In this document: positions 15,021 to 24,311 of the stretch, one piece after another
Layout: every line of letters begins with the position of its first letter
Position numbering within the stretch: position 1 is the first letter of the stretch
NCBI GenBank assembly: GCA_038227745.1
Contig: JBBRPS010000037.1
Location: 1-25,527 of the forward strand
Length of the DNA: 25,527 nucleotides
Direction: 5' to 3'
Source of the DNA: DASPXY01 sp038227745
GTDB lineage: Bacteria > Planctomycetota > Planctomycetia > Gemmatales > Gemmataceae
Translations under genes and position numbers: made by a program
The notes under the pieces: model-generated
Told to the model about the DNA's origin: nothing
The model's database searches: none
Seen by the model: only the letters and a program-made list of their open reading frames with translations

Positions 15021-15977
15021 TCATTCAAACAACTTGCTCACCGACTCATTGAAGTGAATGCGCTTGATGGCGTCGGCCAGCAGGGGCGCCACGCTCAACA
15101 CCTTGATGCGCGGCAGATGCTTGTCCGGCGTCAGCGGGATGCTGTCGGTGACGACGATCTGCTTGAGCGGCGCATCGCGCAGGCGCTCGATGGCCGGCCC
15201 GACCAGCACGGCGTGCGTGGCGCAGGCGTAGATCTCGCGCGCCCCGTTGTAGCGGGCCACGTTCGCCGCCCCGACCACGCTGCCGGCCGTCGAGATCATG
15301 TCGTCGAAGATGACGGCCACCTTGTCCTGCAGCGTGCTGCCGATCAGGTTCGCCTGCTTGGTCTCGGTGGCGCTGGAGCGGCGCTTGTCCACGATGGCGA
15401 TGGCGCCGCCGAGCTTCTTCTGGTAGGCCAGCGAGCGCTTGATGCTGCCCTCGTCGGGGCTGAGCACGACGAAGTCGCGCGGCGGGATGTTCAGGCTGCG
15501 GATGTATTCATTGATGACCGGGGCGGCGTGCATGTGATCGACGGGGATGTTGAAGAAGCCCTGGATCTGGGCGGCGTGCAGGTCGAGGGCCAGCACGCGG
15601 TTGGCGCCGGCGACGGTGAGCAAGTCGGCGACCAGCTTGGCGGTGATCGGCACGCGGCCGACGTCCTTGCGGTCCTGGCGGGCGTAGCCGTAGTAGGGCA
15701 GCACGGCGGTGATGCGGGCAGCACTGGCGCGTTTGAGGCTGTCCAGGATCACCAGCAGCTCCATGAGGTTTTCGTTGACGGGCGGGCAGGTGGGCTGGAC
15801 GACGAAGACGTCGCGGCCGCGGACGTCCTCGTCGATGCGGCACGACGTTTCGCCGTCGGGGACGGGTTGCAAGGTGATCCGGCCGAGCGGGTCGCCGAGG
15901 CACTGGGCGATTTTCTCGGCGAGGGGCACGTTGGCCCGACCGCTGAAGACCTTGAGCTGGTTGTTGTTGTGGTTCAT
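15021..15977 (-). CDS. prs: Ribose-phosphate pyrophosphokinase
   Basis: 318 residues, the normal length for the class I enzyme. It makes PRPP from ribose 5-phosphate and ATP for purine, pyrimidine, histidine, tryptophan and NAD synthesis. Motifs are complete: LKVFSGRANVPLAEKIA at the start, LPYYGYARQDRK (93-104; ATP-binding flexible loop region), LDLHAAQIQGFF (131-142), the RRSSATE catalytic loop (199-205) and the PRPP-binding loop IFDDMISTAGS (223-233). The usual VDDM-x-x-T-A-G is slightly altered but the acidic pair and TAG are kept. It is a soluble cytoplasmic enzyme. The ATG at 15977 is used because the fold starts at once. It is monocistronic with its own strong promoter about 125 bp upstream. 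Confidence 0.95.
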   Translation of the reverse strand: MNHNNNQLKVFSGRANVPLAEKIAQCLGDPLGRITLQPVPDGETSCRIDEDVRGRDVFVVQPTCPPVNENLMELLVILDSLKRASAARITAVLPYYGYARQDRKDVGRVPITAKLVADLLTVAGANRVLALDLHAAQIQGFFNIPVDHMHAAPVINEYIRSLNIPPRDFVVLSPDEGSIKRSLAYQKKLGGAIAIVDKRRSSATETKQANLIGSTLQDKVAVIFDDMISTAGSVVGAANVARYNGAREIYACATHAVLVGPAIERLRDAPLKQIVVTDSIPLTPDKHLPRIKVLSVAPLLADAIKRIHFNESVSKLFE

Positions 15978-16102
15978 GACTGCCCTGGCGTGTGGCGCCG
16001 CCGCGCTTCCGACGTCGGTGGTCTCTCCCAGTGCCCCTGGCGCAAGGGGCAACTCCCGCGCCCGGGAAGCTGCTGCACGGCCGCGTCCCGTGAGGGAATG
16101 GC

Positions 16103-16132
16103 ATTATGAAGGGCGGGTGAAGTGGCTGTCAA
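16103..16132 (-). promoter_or_regulatory. Sigma70-type promoter of prs
   Basis: On the minus strand a perfect -35 TTGACA (16127-16132) is followed after 18 bp by CATAAT (16103-16108; five of six matches). The start of transcription would be near 16096, leaving a leader of about 120 nt before prs. This is the best promoter match in the window. Confidence 0.65.
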
Positions 16133-16191
16133 CGGGGACCCGCGAAATGCCCTCATGACGGCGGCCGCCCGCGCCTCGGACGACAGGCGCG

Positions 16192-19100
16192 TCAGCGCCC
16201 CTCGGCCGGCCGCGCCGTCAGCCGCAGGATGTACAGGGTACCGTCGTGGTTGGCCGTCATGACGTGCCGGCCCTCCGGGCTGAAGGCGAGCGCGCTCACG
16301 GTGCGCCCCTCCGGGAAGAACCGGATGACCTTCTGGCACACCGATTCGGCGCCCGGGTTCCACAGGCGCACCGTGCCATCCTCGCCGCACGAGGCCAGCA
16401 GCCGGCCATCGCGCCGGTACGCGACCGCGGTGACCGCGTCCGTGTGCCCCGCCAGCACCTGCGTCTCCTTCCCGGCCGGCAGTTCCCACAGCCGCACCTT
16501 CGGGTCGCGCCCCGCCGACGCCAACGCCTTGCCGTCCGGGCGAAAGGCCAGGGCCGTCACCTGCTCCGTGTGGCCCTCGCAGGTGATCAGCGGTAGGCCG
16601 GGTGCCGTCTCCCAGATCTTCACCAGCCGGTCGTTGCCGCCGGAGGCGATTAGCGCGCCGTCGTGACTCAGCGCCAGGCTGTTCACCGGGGCGAGGTGCT
16701 GTCGGGCGGGCTGGACCTCCCGGCCGGTGGCCGTTTCCCACACGCGGACCGTCCCGTCGGTGCCCGCCGAGGCGACGGTCTTGCCGTCGGGGCCGAACGC
16801 CACGCCCAGGACGAAGCCGGTGTGCTCGCCAAAGCTCTGCACGGGGGCGCCCGTGACCGTGTCCCAGACCTCGACGTTGCGATCCTCGCCGCCCGAGGCC
16901 AGCAGCTTGCCGTCCGCGCTGAAGGCGACGGCACGGACCGGGGCGTTGTGCCGGGTCAGCGTGCGCAGCTCCTTGCGGGTGCCCACGTCCCAGATGCGGA
17001 CGGTGCGGTCGGACCCGCCGGACGCCACCAGCCGGCCATCGGGGCTCACCGCGACCGCCAACACCGGGCCGCGGTGCCACAGCGCTGGGTCGATCTCCGG
17101 CCCCGGCGGGACGTCCCACAGCCGGACCGTGTGGTCGAGCCCGGCGCCGGCGAGGCGGGCGCCATCGGGACTGAAGACCGCCCGTGTCACCCTCTGGGTG
17201 TGGCCTTCGAGGGTGAGGATCTCCTTGCCGGCGGCGGCGTTCCAGACCGTGACCGTGGAGTCGGTGCCGCCGCACGTCGCCAGGCGCCCGCCGTCGGGGC
17301 TGAAGGCCACGCTCAGCACCGCCCCGTGCTGGCTGCGGAGGTGGAAAACCTCCTCGCCGCTGTCCGCGTCCCAGACCTTCACGGTCCCGTCCTGCCCGGC
17401 GGCGGCGAGGCGCTTGCCGTCCGGCGTGAACGCCACGCCGTTGATGTGGACACCGGGCCGCTGGAACGACTGCGCCACCTTGCGGCCGGCCACGTCCCAG
17501 ATTTTGATCTCGCCGTCGGCGTCGGCACTGACCACGCGCTTGCCGTCGGGGTGGTAGGCCACGCACGTCACGGCCGCAGCGTGCCGGGCCAGCGTGGGCG
17601 TATCTTCCTTCGCGGTCGCGGTGTCCCAGAGGCGGACCGTCCGGTCGTGCGAGCCGGTGAGCAGGTGCTTGCCGTCGGGGCTGAAGGCCACGCCGGTCAC
17701 CGGGCCATCGTGCCAGACCAGGGCGTAGGCCGGCTCGCCGGTGGCCAGGTCCCAGACCTTGACGAGCTTGTCCGCCGAGGCGCTCGCCAGGTGCTTGCCG
17801 TCGGGACTGAAGGCGACAGCGAGGACGCCGCCCGTGTGGCCGCGGAAGGTGCGGAGCAGTTTGCCCGTCTTGGCGTCCCAGAGTTTCAATTCGCCGGATT
17901 TGTCGGTGACGCTCGTGTCCGCGCCGGCGGTCGCCAGGTACTTGCCGTCGAGGCTGAAGGCGACATCGCGGATCGGCTCGCCGGGGTTCGCCTCCCCGTC
18001 CCCGAGCGTGGTCGAAACCGTGCGCGTCCGGCGATGGCCCAGGACGGCGACCAGCTCGGGCGGCGCCAGCTTCGCGTCCCCGCCGCCGTGCGCGGCGAGG
18101 ACTTCGGGCGCGATGTCGTCGCGCCGCAGGGCGTCCGCCGCGGTCGCCTCCTGTCCAGGGGCACTCGGCCCGCCGCCGCGACCTTCATCAGCGCCGAGGA
18201 GGAGCAGCCACACCAGGAGCACCACGGCTGCCACGAAGAGCAGGGCGACGAGGAGCAGGAGCCAGAGGCGGCGCGTCCCGCGGGCTCGCGGTGGCGGGGT
18301 GGGGACCGCGGGGGGGGCCACCCGCCTGCCGCCGCTACCAGACGTCGGCCCAACTCCGGTCGCAGCGGGGGCAGCACCCGCCTGCGTGCCCGGCGCCTTC
18401 CCGGCCCAGTCGCGCGTGACGTTCGGATCGAAGTTTTCCGTCTCGGCGCGGTCGAGCGCTTCGAGGACCGCCCGGGCGGAGGCGGGCCGGTCCTCCGGCT
18501 TGCGGGCCAGCAGGTGCTGGATCAGGTCGGCGAACGGCCGGGACAGTTCGGAGTTGAGCGCGCGCGGGTCGCGCGGCACGCCGGCCGCCGCCGCAGCCTG
18601 CCCGGTGGCGGCGCGGTAGAGGACGCAGCCGAGGCTGAACAGGTCGCCGCGCGCGTCGAGCGTCCCTCCCGCCTGCTCCGGCGCGGCGTACTCGGCATGG
18701 GCGGCCATCGCCGGGGCGGCCACGGCCCGCTCCAGGCCGAAGTCGAGCAGCTTGACCCGTCCGTTGGGCGTTTCCAGCCAGATGTGGCCCGGCCGGATGC
18801 CGCCGTGGACCAGGCCGTGCTCGTGCGGTCCGGCGAGCCCCGCGGCGACCTCGCGGGCAATGCGCGTCACCTCGGGGGTCGGCAGCCGCCCCTTGCGGTC
18901 GAGGCGGGCCTGGAGCGTCTCGCCCCGGAGCAGCGGCAGCGCCACGAGCAGGGCGCCCTGGTGGTCGAGGACGTCGTGGACGCCCAGGACGTGGTCGTTT
19001 CCCAGCGACGCCGCGGTCACGGCCTGCTGGACCGCGGCCGTGCAGGCGCGGGCGGCGGCCGCGTCGGCGGGGCGGAGGACCTTGAGGGCCACCCGCCGCT

Positions 19101-19734
19101 TGAGCCCCGGCTCCTCGGCCTCGAAGACCGTGCTGATGCGGCCCGTGCCCAGCACCTTGAAGACGCGGTAAGGGCCGAAGCGGCCGATCTCGTCAGGCGC
19201 CTGCGGCGAGGCAAGGTAGCTGGCCGGTTTGGCCGGCGCCGCGGCGGGCGGCGGTACGCCGGGGGTCGCGGTCCCGGGGAGGGTCTGGTCGGCGGCGAGG
19301 CCCGGCGGGGGCGGCCGGCGGGCGGGTGGGCCGCCGATGGCCGGCGGGGAGAAGAAAGTGTCCTCGGCGGCCGGCCCCGAGGGGAGCTTCACGGTCCCGT
19401 CGGCGGCCGGCCCGGTGGGGACGTTCACGGTCCGGTCTCCCACCGAGCCGCCGAGGTGCGAAGAGAAGAGTGTCCCCTCGTCGGGGTCGGGGGTGCCCCC
19501 GAGAGCGGTGGAGGGCAGCTTGACAGTCCCGTCGTCGGCGGGCCGGGGGCGGGCGGCGTCCCGGGCGGTGCGCTGGATCTGCGCGTTTTCGCCCTGCATC
19601 GCCCGCAGCAGTTCGGCGCAGCGGCTGCACTCCTTCAGGTGCTGGCGCAGGCCCTCGGCCTCGGCGCCGCCGACCTGCCCATACGTGAGGCGGAGGAGGT
19701 CCTGGGCCGCGGGGCAGACAGAGCGGTCCGACAT
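16192..19734 (-). CDS. Zinc-finger/pseudokinase/WD40 membrane protein
   Basis: 1180 residues. An N-terminal zf-HC2-like finger (C7, H32, C36, C39) is followed by a Pro/Ala/Thr-rich linker and a Ser/Thr kinase fold (about 185-430). A single transmembrane helix (488-514) precedes 14 WD40 repeats (two seven-bladed propellers, about 590-1175). In the kinase, the glycine loop LGTGRISTV (195-203), VALKVL lysine (K218), DFG (331-333) and APEQ (351-354) are present. The catalytic loop, however, reads HGGIRPGHI (310-318) where HRDLKPxN is expected. The catalytic Asp and the metal-binding Asn are lost, so this is probably a pseudokinase acting as scaffold or sensor. The multi-domain plan is characteristic of planctomycetes. 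The propellers are predicted on the opposite side of the membrane from the kinase. The ATG at 19734 has GAGGTG 5 nt upstream. Confidence 0.9.
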   Translation of the reverse strand: MSDRSVCPAAQDLLRLTYGQVGGAEAEGLRQHLKECSRCAELLRAMQGENAQIQRTARDAARPRPADDGTVKLPSTALGGTPDPDEGTLFSSHLGGSVGDRTVNVPTGPAADGTVKLPSGPAAEDTFFSPPAIGGPPARRPPPPGLAADQTLPGTATPGVPPPAAAPAKPASYLASPQAPDEIGRFGPYRVFKVLGTGRISTVFEAEEPGLKRRVALKVLRPADAAAARACTAAVQQAVTAASLGNDHVLGVHDVLDHQGALLVALPLLRGETLQARLDRKGRLPTPEVTRIAREVAAGLAGPHEHGLVHGGIRPGHIWLETPNGRVKLLDFGLERAVAAPAMAAHAEYAAPEQAGGTLDARGDLFSLGCVLYRAATGQAAAAAGVPRDPRALNSELSRPFADLIQHLLARKPEDRPASARAVLEALDRAETENFDPNVTRDWAGKAPGTQAGAAPAATGVGPTSGSGGRRVAPPAVPTPPPRARGTRRLWLLLLVALLFVAAVVLLVWLLLLGADEGRGGGPSAPGQEATAADALRRDDIAPEVLAAHGGGDAKLAPPELVAVLGHRRTRTVSTTLGDGEANPGEPIRDVAFSLDGKYLATAGADTSVTDKSGELKLWDAKTGKLLRTFRGHTGGVLAVAFSPDGKHLASASADKLVKVWDLATGEPAYALVWHDGPVTGVAFSPDGKHLLTGSHDRTVRLWDTATAKEDTPTLARHAAAVTCVAYHPDGKRVVSADADGEIKIWDVAGRKVAQSFQRPGVHINGVAFTPDGKRLAAAGQDGTVKVWDADSGEEVFHLRSQHGAVLSVAFSPDGGRLATCGGTDSTVTVWNAAAGKEILTLEGHTQRVTRAVFSPDGARLAGAGLDHTVRLWDVPPGPEIDPALWHRGPVLAVAVSPDGRLVASGGSDRTVRIWDVGTRKELRTLTRHNAPVRAVAFSADGKLLASGGEDRNVEVWDTVTGAPVQSFGEHTGFVLGVAFGPDGKTVASAGTDGTVRVWETATGREVQPARQHLAPVNSLALSHDGALIASGGNDRLVKIWETAPGLPLITCEGHTEQVTALAFRPDGKALASAGRDPKVRLWELPAGKETQVLAGHTDAVTAVAYRRDGRLLASCGEDGTVRLWNPGAESVCQKVIRFFPEGRTVSALAFSPEGRHVMTANHDGTLYILRLTARPAEGR

Positions 19735-19824
19735 GATTCACCTCGTGAGCGAGACCGAAAACCGACACCGGGATCATTGTCGCACACCCGGCGCCGCTTT
19801 CCAGTGTTTCCTGGGGCTGAACCG

Positions 19825-20286
19825 TCAGACCGCCCCGCGCTGCCCGCCGTACCGCTCCCGCAACTTCGCCGCGCGGTGGGCGAAAACCGCGTCCAGCTCC
19901 CGTTCGATCGCGCGGGCGGTGACGGTCAGCCCGAGCAGCCCGCCGGGCGGCTCGAATTCGACCCGCTCGCTCAACCGCGTCCCTTCGGGGACAGACTCGA
20001 AGCGGCGCGTGTGAACCCACTTCCGCAGCGGGCCTTGCCGCTGTTCCTCGACCAGGAGCGTGTCCGGGACGAAGGCGGCGACCTCGGTGACCAACCGCTG
20101 CGTCAGGCCCCAGCGGCGCGCCTTCCAGGTCAGACGCGCGCCGAGTTCCAGGCGTTCCGGTCCCTCGACGAGCTGCAGGTGAAGGTCGGGGGGTGCCAGG
20201 GCGAGCAGGTTGGCGGGGACGAGGAAGAAGGCGAAGACTTCCGCGGGTGGGCACGCCACGAGGATCGCGTTGTCGAGCTGGGGCAT
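19825..20286 (-). CDS. SRPBCC-family ligand-binding protein
   Basis: 153 residues. The pattern of a START/SRPBCC (Bet v1-like) domain is visible: first strand ending in V-A-C-P-P-A-E-V-F-A-F-F, then L-x-A-P-P-D, a long antiparallel-sheet region (LGARLTWKARRWGLTQRLVTEV), RRFESVPEGTRLSERVEFE, and a final helix (IERELDAVFAHRAAKLRERY). Members bind hydrophobic ligands or act as cyclases or dehydratases. The role here is unknown. No signal peptide. The ATG at 20286 has an excellent GGAGGAAGG about 8 nt upstream. The frame is open for 40 codons further but without protein-like sequence. It lies 90 bp upstream of the pseudokinase gene on the same strand, so read-through is possible. Confidence 0.82.
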   Translation of the reverse strand: MPQLDNAILVACPPAEVFAFFLVPANLLALAPPDLHLQLVEGPERLELGARLTWKARRWGLTQRLVTEVAAFVPDTLLVEEQRQGPLRKWVHTRRFESVPEGTRLSERVEFEPPGGLLGLTVTARAIERELDAVFAHRAAKLRERYGGQRGAV

Positions 20287-20421
20287 GGTACGGACCTTCC
20301 TCCGCTGATTGAGCGGCCCCCCTCCCTTGAAACAAGTCCCTGGTTCCCCGGAGACAGCTCCGTCGAATGGGGACCCTCCCGCCACTCTGCTGTGCCCTCT
20401 CCTCATTTTCCCCCGGTCGCT

Positions 20422-20450
20422 TTATAGCCGAACGTAATCCCCTCGTCACG
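20422..20450 (-). promoter_or_regulatory. Sigma70-type promoter of SRPBCC gene
   Basis: On the minus strand GTGACG (20445-20450; four of six) is followed after exactly 17 bp by TATAAA (20422-20427; five of six). Transcription would start near 20415, giving a leader of about 130 nt. Confidence 0.5.
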
Positions 20451-20732
20451 GGTGACAACCAGGCCTGCGACGTGGCGGGCCGTGTCCCGCAGCTGGTCGC
20501 CGGGGTCGTCACTCCGAAATGCTTCGTAGTCCGACTCACCCGGCAATGCGTGAACGAGACTCGGTCGTCCGACGGTGACAGCCGGCCGCCCGTGGGGGCG
20601 GTTCGCCCTGTCGGAGCAGACGTACAGCTGGCATCACCCCGCTCGGCGCCTATAATCCTCAATGCCGTCTCGGCGGAGCCGAGAAGCCGTCCACCAGGCC
20701 TGTCGGCCCGTCAGAAAATGTCAGAGAAAACG

Positions 20733-20761
20733 TTGCAAAATGACAGAACCGTTGGTAAAAT
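20733..20761 (+). promoter_or_regulatory. Promoter of tRNA-Pro
   Basis: TTGCAA (20733-20738; four of six) and TAAAAT (20756-20761; five of six) are 17 bp apart. The transcript would start near 20768, about 70 nt before the mature tRNA. Confidence 0.5.
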
Positions 20762-20836
20762 CTGTACAGTGTCGCGGAGTCGGAAGGCTCACCCCACGCG
20801 ACGGAAACTCTGTCAGGATGGATGGTTAGAACGGCG

Positions 20837-22139
<1,303 letters not shown>

Positions 22140-22143
<4 letters not shown>

Positions 22144-22538
22144 CCCTTCGCCTGGTGGTGTTCGTCGAAGGCGGCGAGGTGTTTCGCCAGGGGCGCGCTC
22201 TGGTGGTCGCCGATGGCGGCTTCGGCCGCGGTCATGACGTTCGAGCGCACCAGCTCGGCGCGGCGTTCGCGGTCCGCCAGGACCTGCCGGGCGGCGGTTT
22301 CGTCGCGGCCGCCGGTCGCCTCGACGCACACCACGCCGGCCCCGTCGCGGAACTTGGCGACGAAGTAGGGCGATTCGGTGACGATGCGCTCGCTCCCGTC
22401 CTCCCCCACAGTCAGCGGCGCCGTCCGGGTCTTGCCGCGGCGGTCCTTCCAACGAGCGAAGCGCTCGCCCTTGCGGACGAAGATTTCGGCCCCCGTTGGG
22501 AGCGGTCTTGTCGTCTGTTTCTTGAACACGGCCCCCAC
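22140..22538 (-). CDS. Tyrosine recombinase, N-terminal arm-binding part
   Basis: 132 residues. It begins with a GTG at 22538, with AGGTGA just upstream, 3 nt after the XRE gene stop. Residues 15-100 resemble the beta-rich DNA-arm-binding region of planctomycete-type integrases (PTGAEIFVRKGERFARWKD, SPYFVAKFRDGAGVV, then a charged helix with RQVLADRERRAEL). Residues 116-132 (PLAKHLAAFDEHHQAKG) are the first helix of the core-binding domain, which continues in the next frame as VTKIHREDTGRYLRRL. The break is therefore inside a domain rather than at a domain boundary, and the piece is unlikely to act alone. A four-G run ending GGGGTGA allows a one-base slip back at the stop codon. Confidence 0.75.
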
Positions 22539-22541
22539 AGT

Positions 22542-22772
22542 TCACCTACCCTTTCGTGTTGCTCGGAGTGCCAGTCCGAAGTAGGCGGCGAGCCGATCCG
22601 CCACGTCGAGCCGTAGTGACCGCTCGCCGTTCACAAAACGCCTGATACTCGCCCTGGCGACTCCGGTTTCCCGTTCCAGGGTCAGGTAGTTCGTCCGGCC
22701 TTGCTCGATGGCTTGCGCGATGGTCTGCCGTAGCAAGTCAGAAATCGGTGCCGGTTGGTCGTTGTTGCTCAT
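22542..22772 (-). CDS. XRE/Cro-type regulator
   Basis: 76 residues. A lambda-repressor-type helix-turn-helix is visible (YLTLERETGVARASIRRFVN at 29-48, then GERSLRLDVADRLAAYFGL). It has no C-terminal cleavage or dimerisation domain, so it is a Cro-like minimal regulator, probably controlling the integrase genes directly downstream and perhaps the replication genes. The ATG at 22772 has no Shine-Dalgarno. It lies 8 bp from a good -10 box, which implies a leaderless mRNA. The GTG at 22790 can be excluded because it falls within the promoter. The stop is 3 nt before the GTG of the integrase N-terminal gene, so the three frames form one operon. Confidence 0.8.
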   Translation of the reverse strand: MSNNDQPAPISDLLRQTIAQAIEQGRTNYLTLERETGVARASIRRFVNGERSLRLDVADRLAAYFGLALRATRKGR

Positions 22773-22780
22773 ATGGGCCA

Positions 22781-22809
22781 ATTGTCCCACAAGAGGGCCG
22801 GCGCGTCAA
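22781..22809 (-). promoter_or_regulatory. Promoter of XRE-integrase operon, leaderless
   Basis: On the minus strand TTGACG (22804-22809; five of six) and GACAAT (22781-22786; four of six) are exactly 17 bp apart. Only 8 nt separate the -10 box from the ATG at 22772, so transcription would begin at or within a base or two of the start codon. Confidence 0.5.
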
Positions 22810-22897
22810 CGCCAGTCGGCGGCTTCAGTCGCTTTCTGTTCTTCGCGGTTCCTGCGCCCAGCTGGGGACCGCGTTTCTGGTCCCTTATGGGATATAG

Positions 22898-22960
22898 GGC
22901 ACTCACGCCCTCGATTCTGGACACCCACGCCCTCTGACAAGCGGACACCCACGCCCTCTG
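22898..22960. repeat. Three direct repeats, iteron-like
   Basis: GGCACTCACGCCCTC (from 22898), GGACACCCACGCCCTCTG (22919-22936) and GGACACCCACGCCCTCTG (22943-22960). Copies two and three are identical over 18 bp and the first differs at two positions over 15. Spacings are 21 and 24 bp. They lie in the 193-bp gap between the winged-helix and XRE genes, 3' of the former, beside a partial dyad TCCCTTATGGGA (22881-22892). They may be operators or initiator-binding iterons. Confidence 0.65.
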
Positions 22961-22965
22961 TACGG

Positions 22966-23379
22966 TCAAGCGTCGTTCTTCCGCAGCGGCTTCACCCGGT
23001 AGACGGACAGGCCCCGGTTCAAGCCTCCCTGCCGGATAACCGCCACCAGGCCGGCGCGCTGCAGCACAGCCAGCGCCCGGCGCACCGTGCGCGGGTTGCA
23101 GCCCGCTCGCCGCGCCAGGTCCGTTTGTGAAGTCCGCGCCAACCCGTCCGGTTTGGTGTCGCGCCAGAGCAAGAGCCAGACAGCCAGCTCGGCGCGGTCC
23201 AGTTCCGCCATCGTCGCGTCAAGGAAAGCGTTGATGCACTGAAACCGGCCCCGCGATGTACGCTTCCCCTTCGGCTTGTCCCCGCTCCCGTCCTGGTGCC
23301 GTTGCCGTCCGTTCGGCGAAGGCGAAGGGGATTCCAGCGGTGGCGGTTCCTCGCCCACGGCGAGAATGCGCGGAGTCAT
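22966..23379 (-). CDS. Winged-helix DNA-binding protein
   Basis: 137 residues. The first 45 are disordered, Pro/Ser/Lys-rich and basic. Residues 46-130 form a winged helix: a helix AFLDATMAELDRAELAVWLL, the HTH TSQTDLARRAGCNPRTVRRALAVLQRAGL (83-111), and a wing VAVIRQGGLNRGLSVYRV. This pattern occurs in plasmid and phage replication initiators and in transcription factors. Its place after the DnaB-like gene with a 4-nt overlap (ATGA, 23376-23379) favours a replication role. It is the last gene before the direct repeats, which would be natural binding sites. The function is inferred only. Confidence 0.65.
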   Translation of the reverse strand: MTPRILAVGEEPPPLESPSPSPNGRQRHQDGSGDKPKGKRTSRGRFQCINAFLDATMAELDRAELAVWLLLWRDTKPDGLARTSQTDLARRAGCNPRTVRRALAVLQRAGLVAVIRQGGLNRGLSVYRVKPLRKNDA

Positions 23380-24311
23380 CCGTCACCCCCTTCCCCGTCA
23401 TCGTCCGCCGGTGCCGTCCGCGCCCAGAGCGCGGCGAGCGTTGACTTCAGCTTGCCGGCGTCGGGCCGCGGTTCGCCCGTCCCGGCGGCGGCGAAGCGCT
23501 GCAGCCGCCCATCGAAGGTCAGCGGAATGTCCTTCGCCTCTCCGTGCCGGCTCTTCAGGTGGCGCAGCGTCACGGCGTTGCCCTGGTCGCCGTCCGGCGT
23601 CAGGATGAAGGCGTCATCGGCGCCGAATTCCAGCTCCGAGCTTTCGCGGAAACTCGCCAGGTTCAGCCCGTTGCCCGCGTAGCTCGAGCGCCCCTTGCCG
23701 TCCTTCGTCCGCCCGATCGCCGAGACGACGACGGCAACCCCGGCGTCGGCAAACTGCCGGAGAAAGTCCATCGTCGCGTTGACGGCCCTGCGCTTGTCGG
23801 CGTGGTCGCCCGGCGGCGGGATCCTTTGGATGTAGTCGAGCACGAGCAGCTGCGCGTCGAAGGCGTCGGCGGTCGCGGCCACGTTCGCCAGGTCGAAGGG
23901 CGGGCGGACGAAGGCGAGCCGTTCGGCGAGCGGTTCAAGGGTGTTCATCGCCTGGTCGATGCGGTCGGCGTGCTCGGCGCCGAGCCGGCGGTATCGAATC
24001 GAGGTAAGGGCAATGCCGGACAGCCGGGCAAGCTGCCGGTCGAGCAGCACAGCCGGCGGCATCTCGACGCTGCAGACAGCAGCCCGAAGGGTCGGCGTCA
24101 GGCGCAGGGCATCGACCAGGCATTGCATGGTGAAGGCGGTCTTGCCGGCCCCCGGCGCGCCGCCGAGCAGCGTCACCAGCCCCGGCCCGATTTCGATGCG
24201 CGCCAGCTCGCCCGCGCCCACGGGGAAGAGCGTCGGCGGCTTGCCCGAAAGAACGTCGTCGCGCCAGCCGGCGAGCGCGTCGGCGGCGCAGACGAAGGAA
24301 GCGTCAGGCAT
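23376..24311 (-). CDS. DnaB/RepA-like replicative ATPase
   Basis: 311 residues, RecA-fold ATPase of the DnaB C-terminal/RepA type: Walker A GGAPGAGKT (50-58), SVEM (81-84) as in DnaB-type S-x-E-M, and Walker B LLVLDYIQRI (155-164). An S-A-I-G-R segment (about 197) and a C-terminal sheet region with FGADDAFIL follow. The N-terminal DnaB domain (about 150 residues) is missing, so the protein is like hexameric plasmid helicases or loader-type ATPases. It starts within the preceding gene (8-nt overlap, 24304-24311) and overlaps the next by ATGA. It probably unwinds or loads at the element's origin. A recombination or packaging ATPase is less likely. Confidence 0.8.
   Translation of the reverse strand: MPDASFVCAADALAGWRDDVLSGKPPTLFPVGAGELARIEIGPGLVTLLGGAPGAGKTAFTMQCLVDALRLTPTLRAAVCSVEMPPAVLLDRQLARLSGIALTSIRYRRLGAEHADRIDQAMNTLEPLAERLAFVRPPFDLANVAATADAFDAQLLVLDYIQRIPPPGDHADKRRAVNATMDFLRQFADAGVAVVVSAIGRTKDGKGRSSYAGNGLNLASFRESSELEFGADDAFILTPDGDQGNAVTLRHLKSRHGEAKDIPLTFDGRLQRFAAAGTGEPRPDAGKLKSTLAALWARTAPADDDGEGGDG

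Larger units (their letters stand above)
20287..20836. other. Intergenic region between SRPBCC gene and tRNA-Pro
   Basis: 550 bp without a convincing gene. It contains the minus-strand promoter of the SRPBCC gene (20422-20450) and the plus-strand promoter of the tRNA (20733-20761). Several TGTCAG hexamers (20719, 20811, and the related TGACAG at 20741) recur on the far side of the tRNA. The region around 20700-20765 is the most AT-rich part. Confidence 0.6.

Noticed and set aside
13694..15052. Second plus-strand frame overlapping the MFS gene
   Set aside because: The frame at 13698 has 12 hydrophobic segments and family motifs. The other is Gly/Arg/Pro-rich.
15054..16109. Plus-strand open frame opposite prs
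   Set aside because: prs has all family motifs and a good promoter. The antisense frame is a GC artefact.
16663..20427. Very long plus-strand open frame (1254 codons) opposite the pseudokinase-WD40 gene
   Set aside because: It is antisense to a gene with clear domains. Its product is low-complexity Arg/Gly/Ala/Val-rich, as expected from high third-position GC.
22144..22545. Upstream part of the integrase C-terminal frame as coding
   Set aside because: In this frame the sequence is Arg/Gly/Pro-rich and shadows the real N-terminal integrase frame, which is protein-like.
22898..22960. CRISPR array
   Set aside because: Only three repeats of 15-18 bp with 3-6 bp between them. The spacing is far too short and no cas genes are seen.
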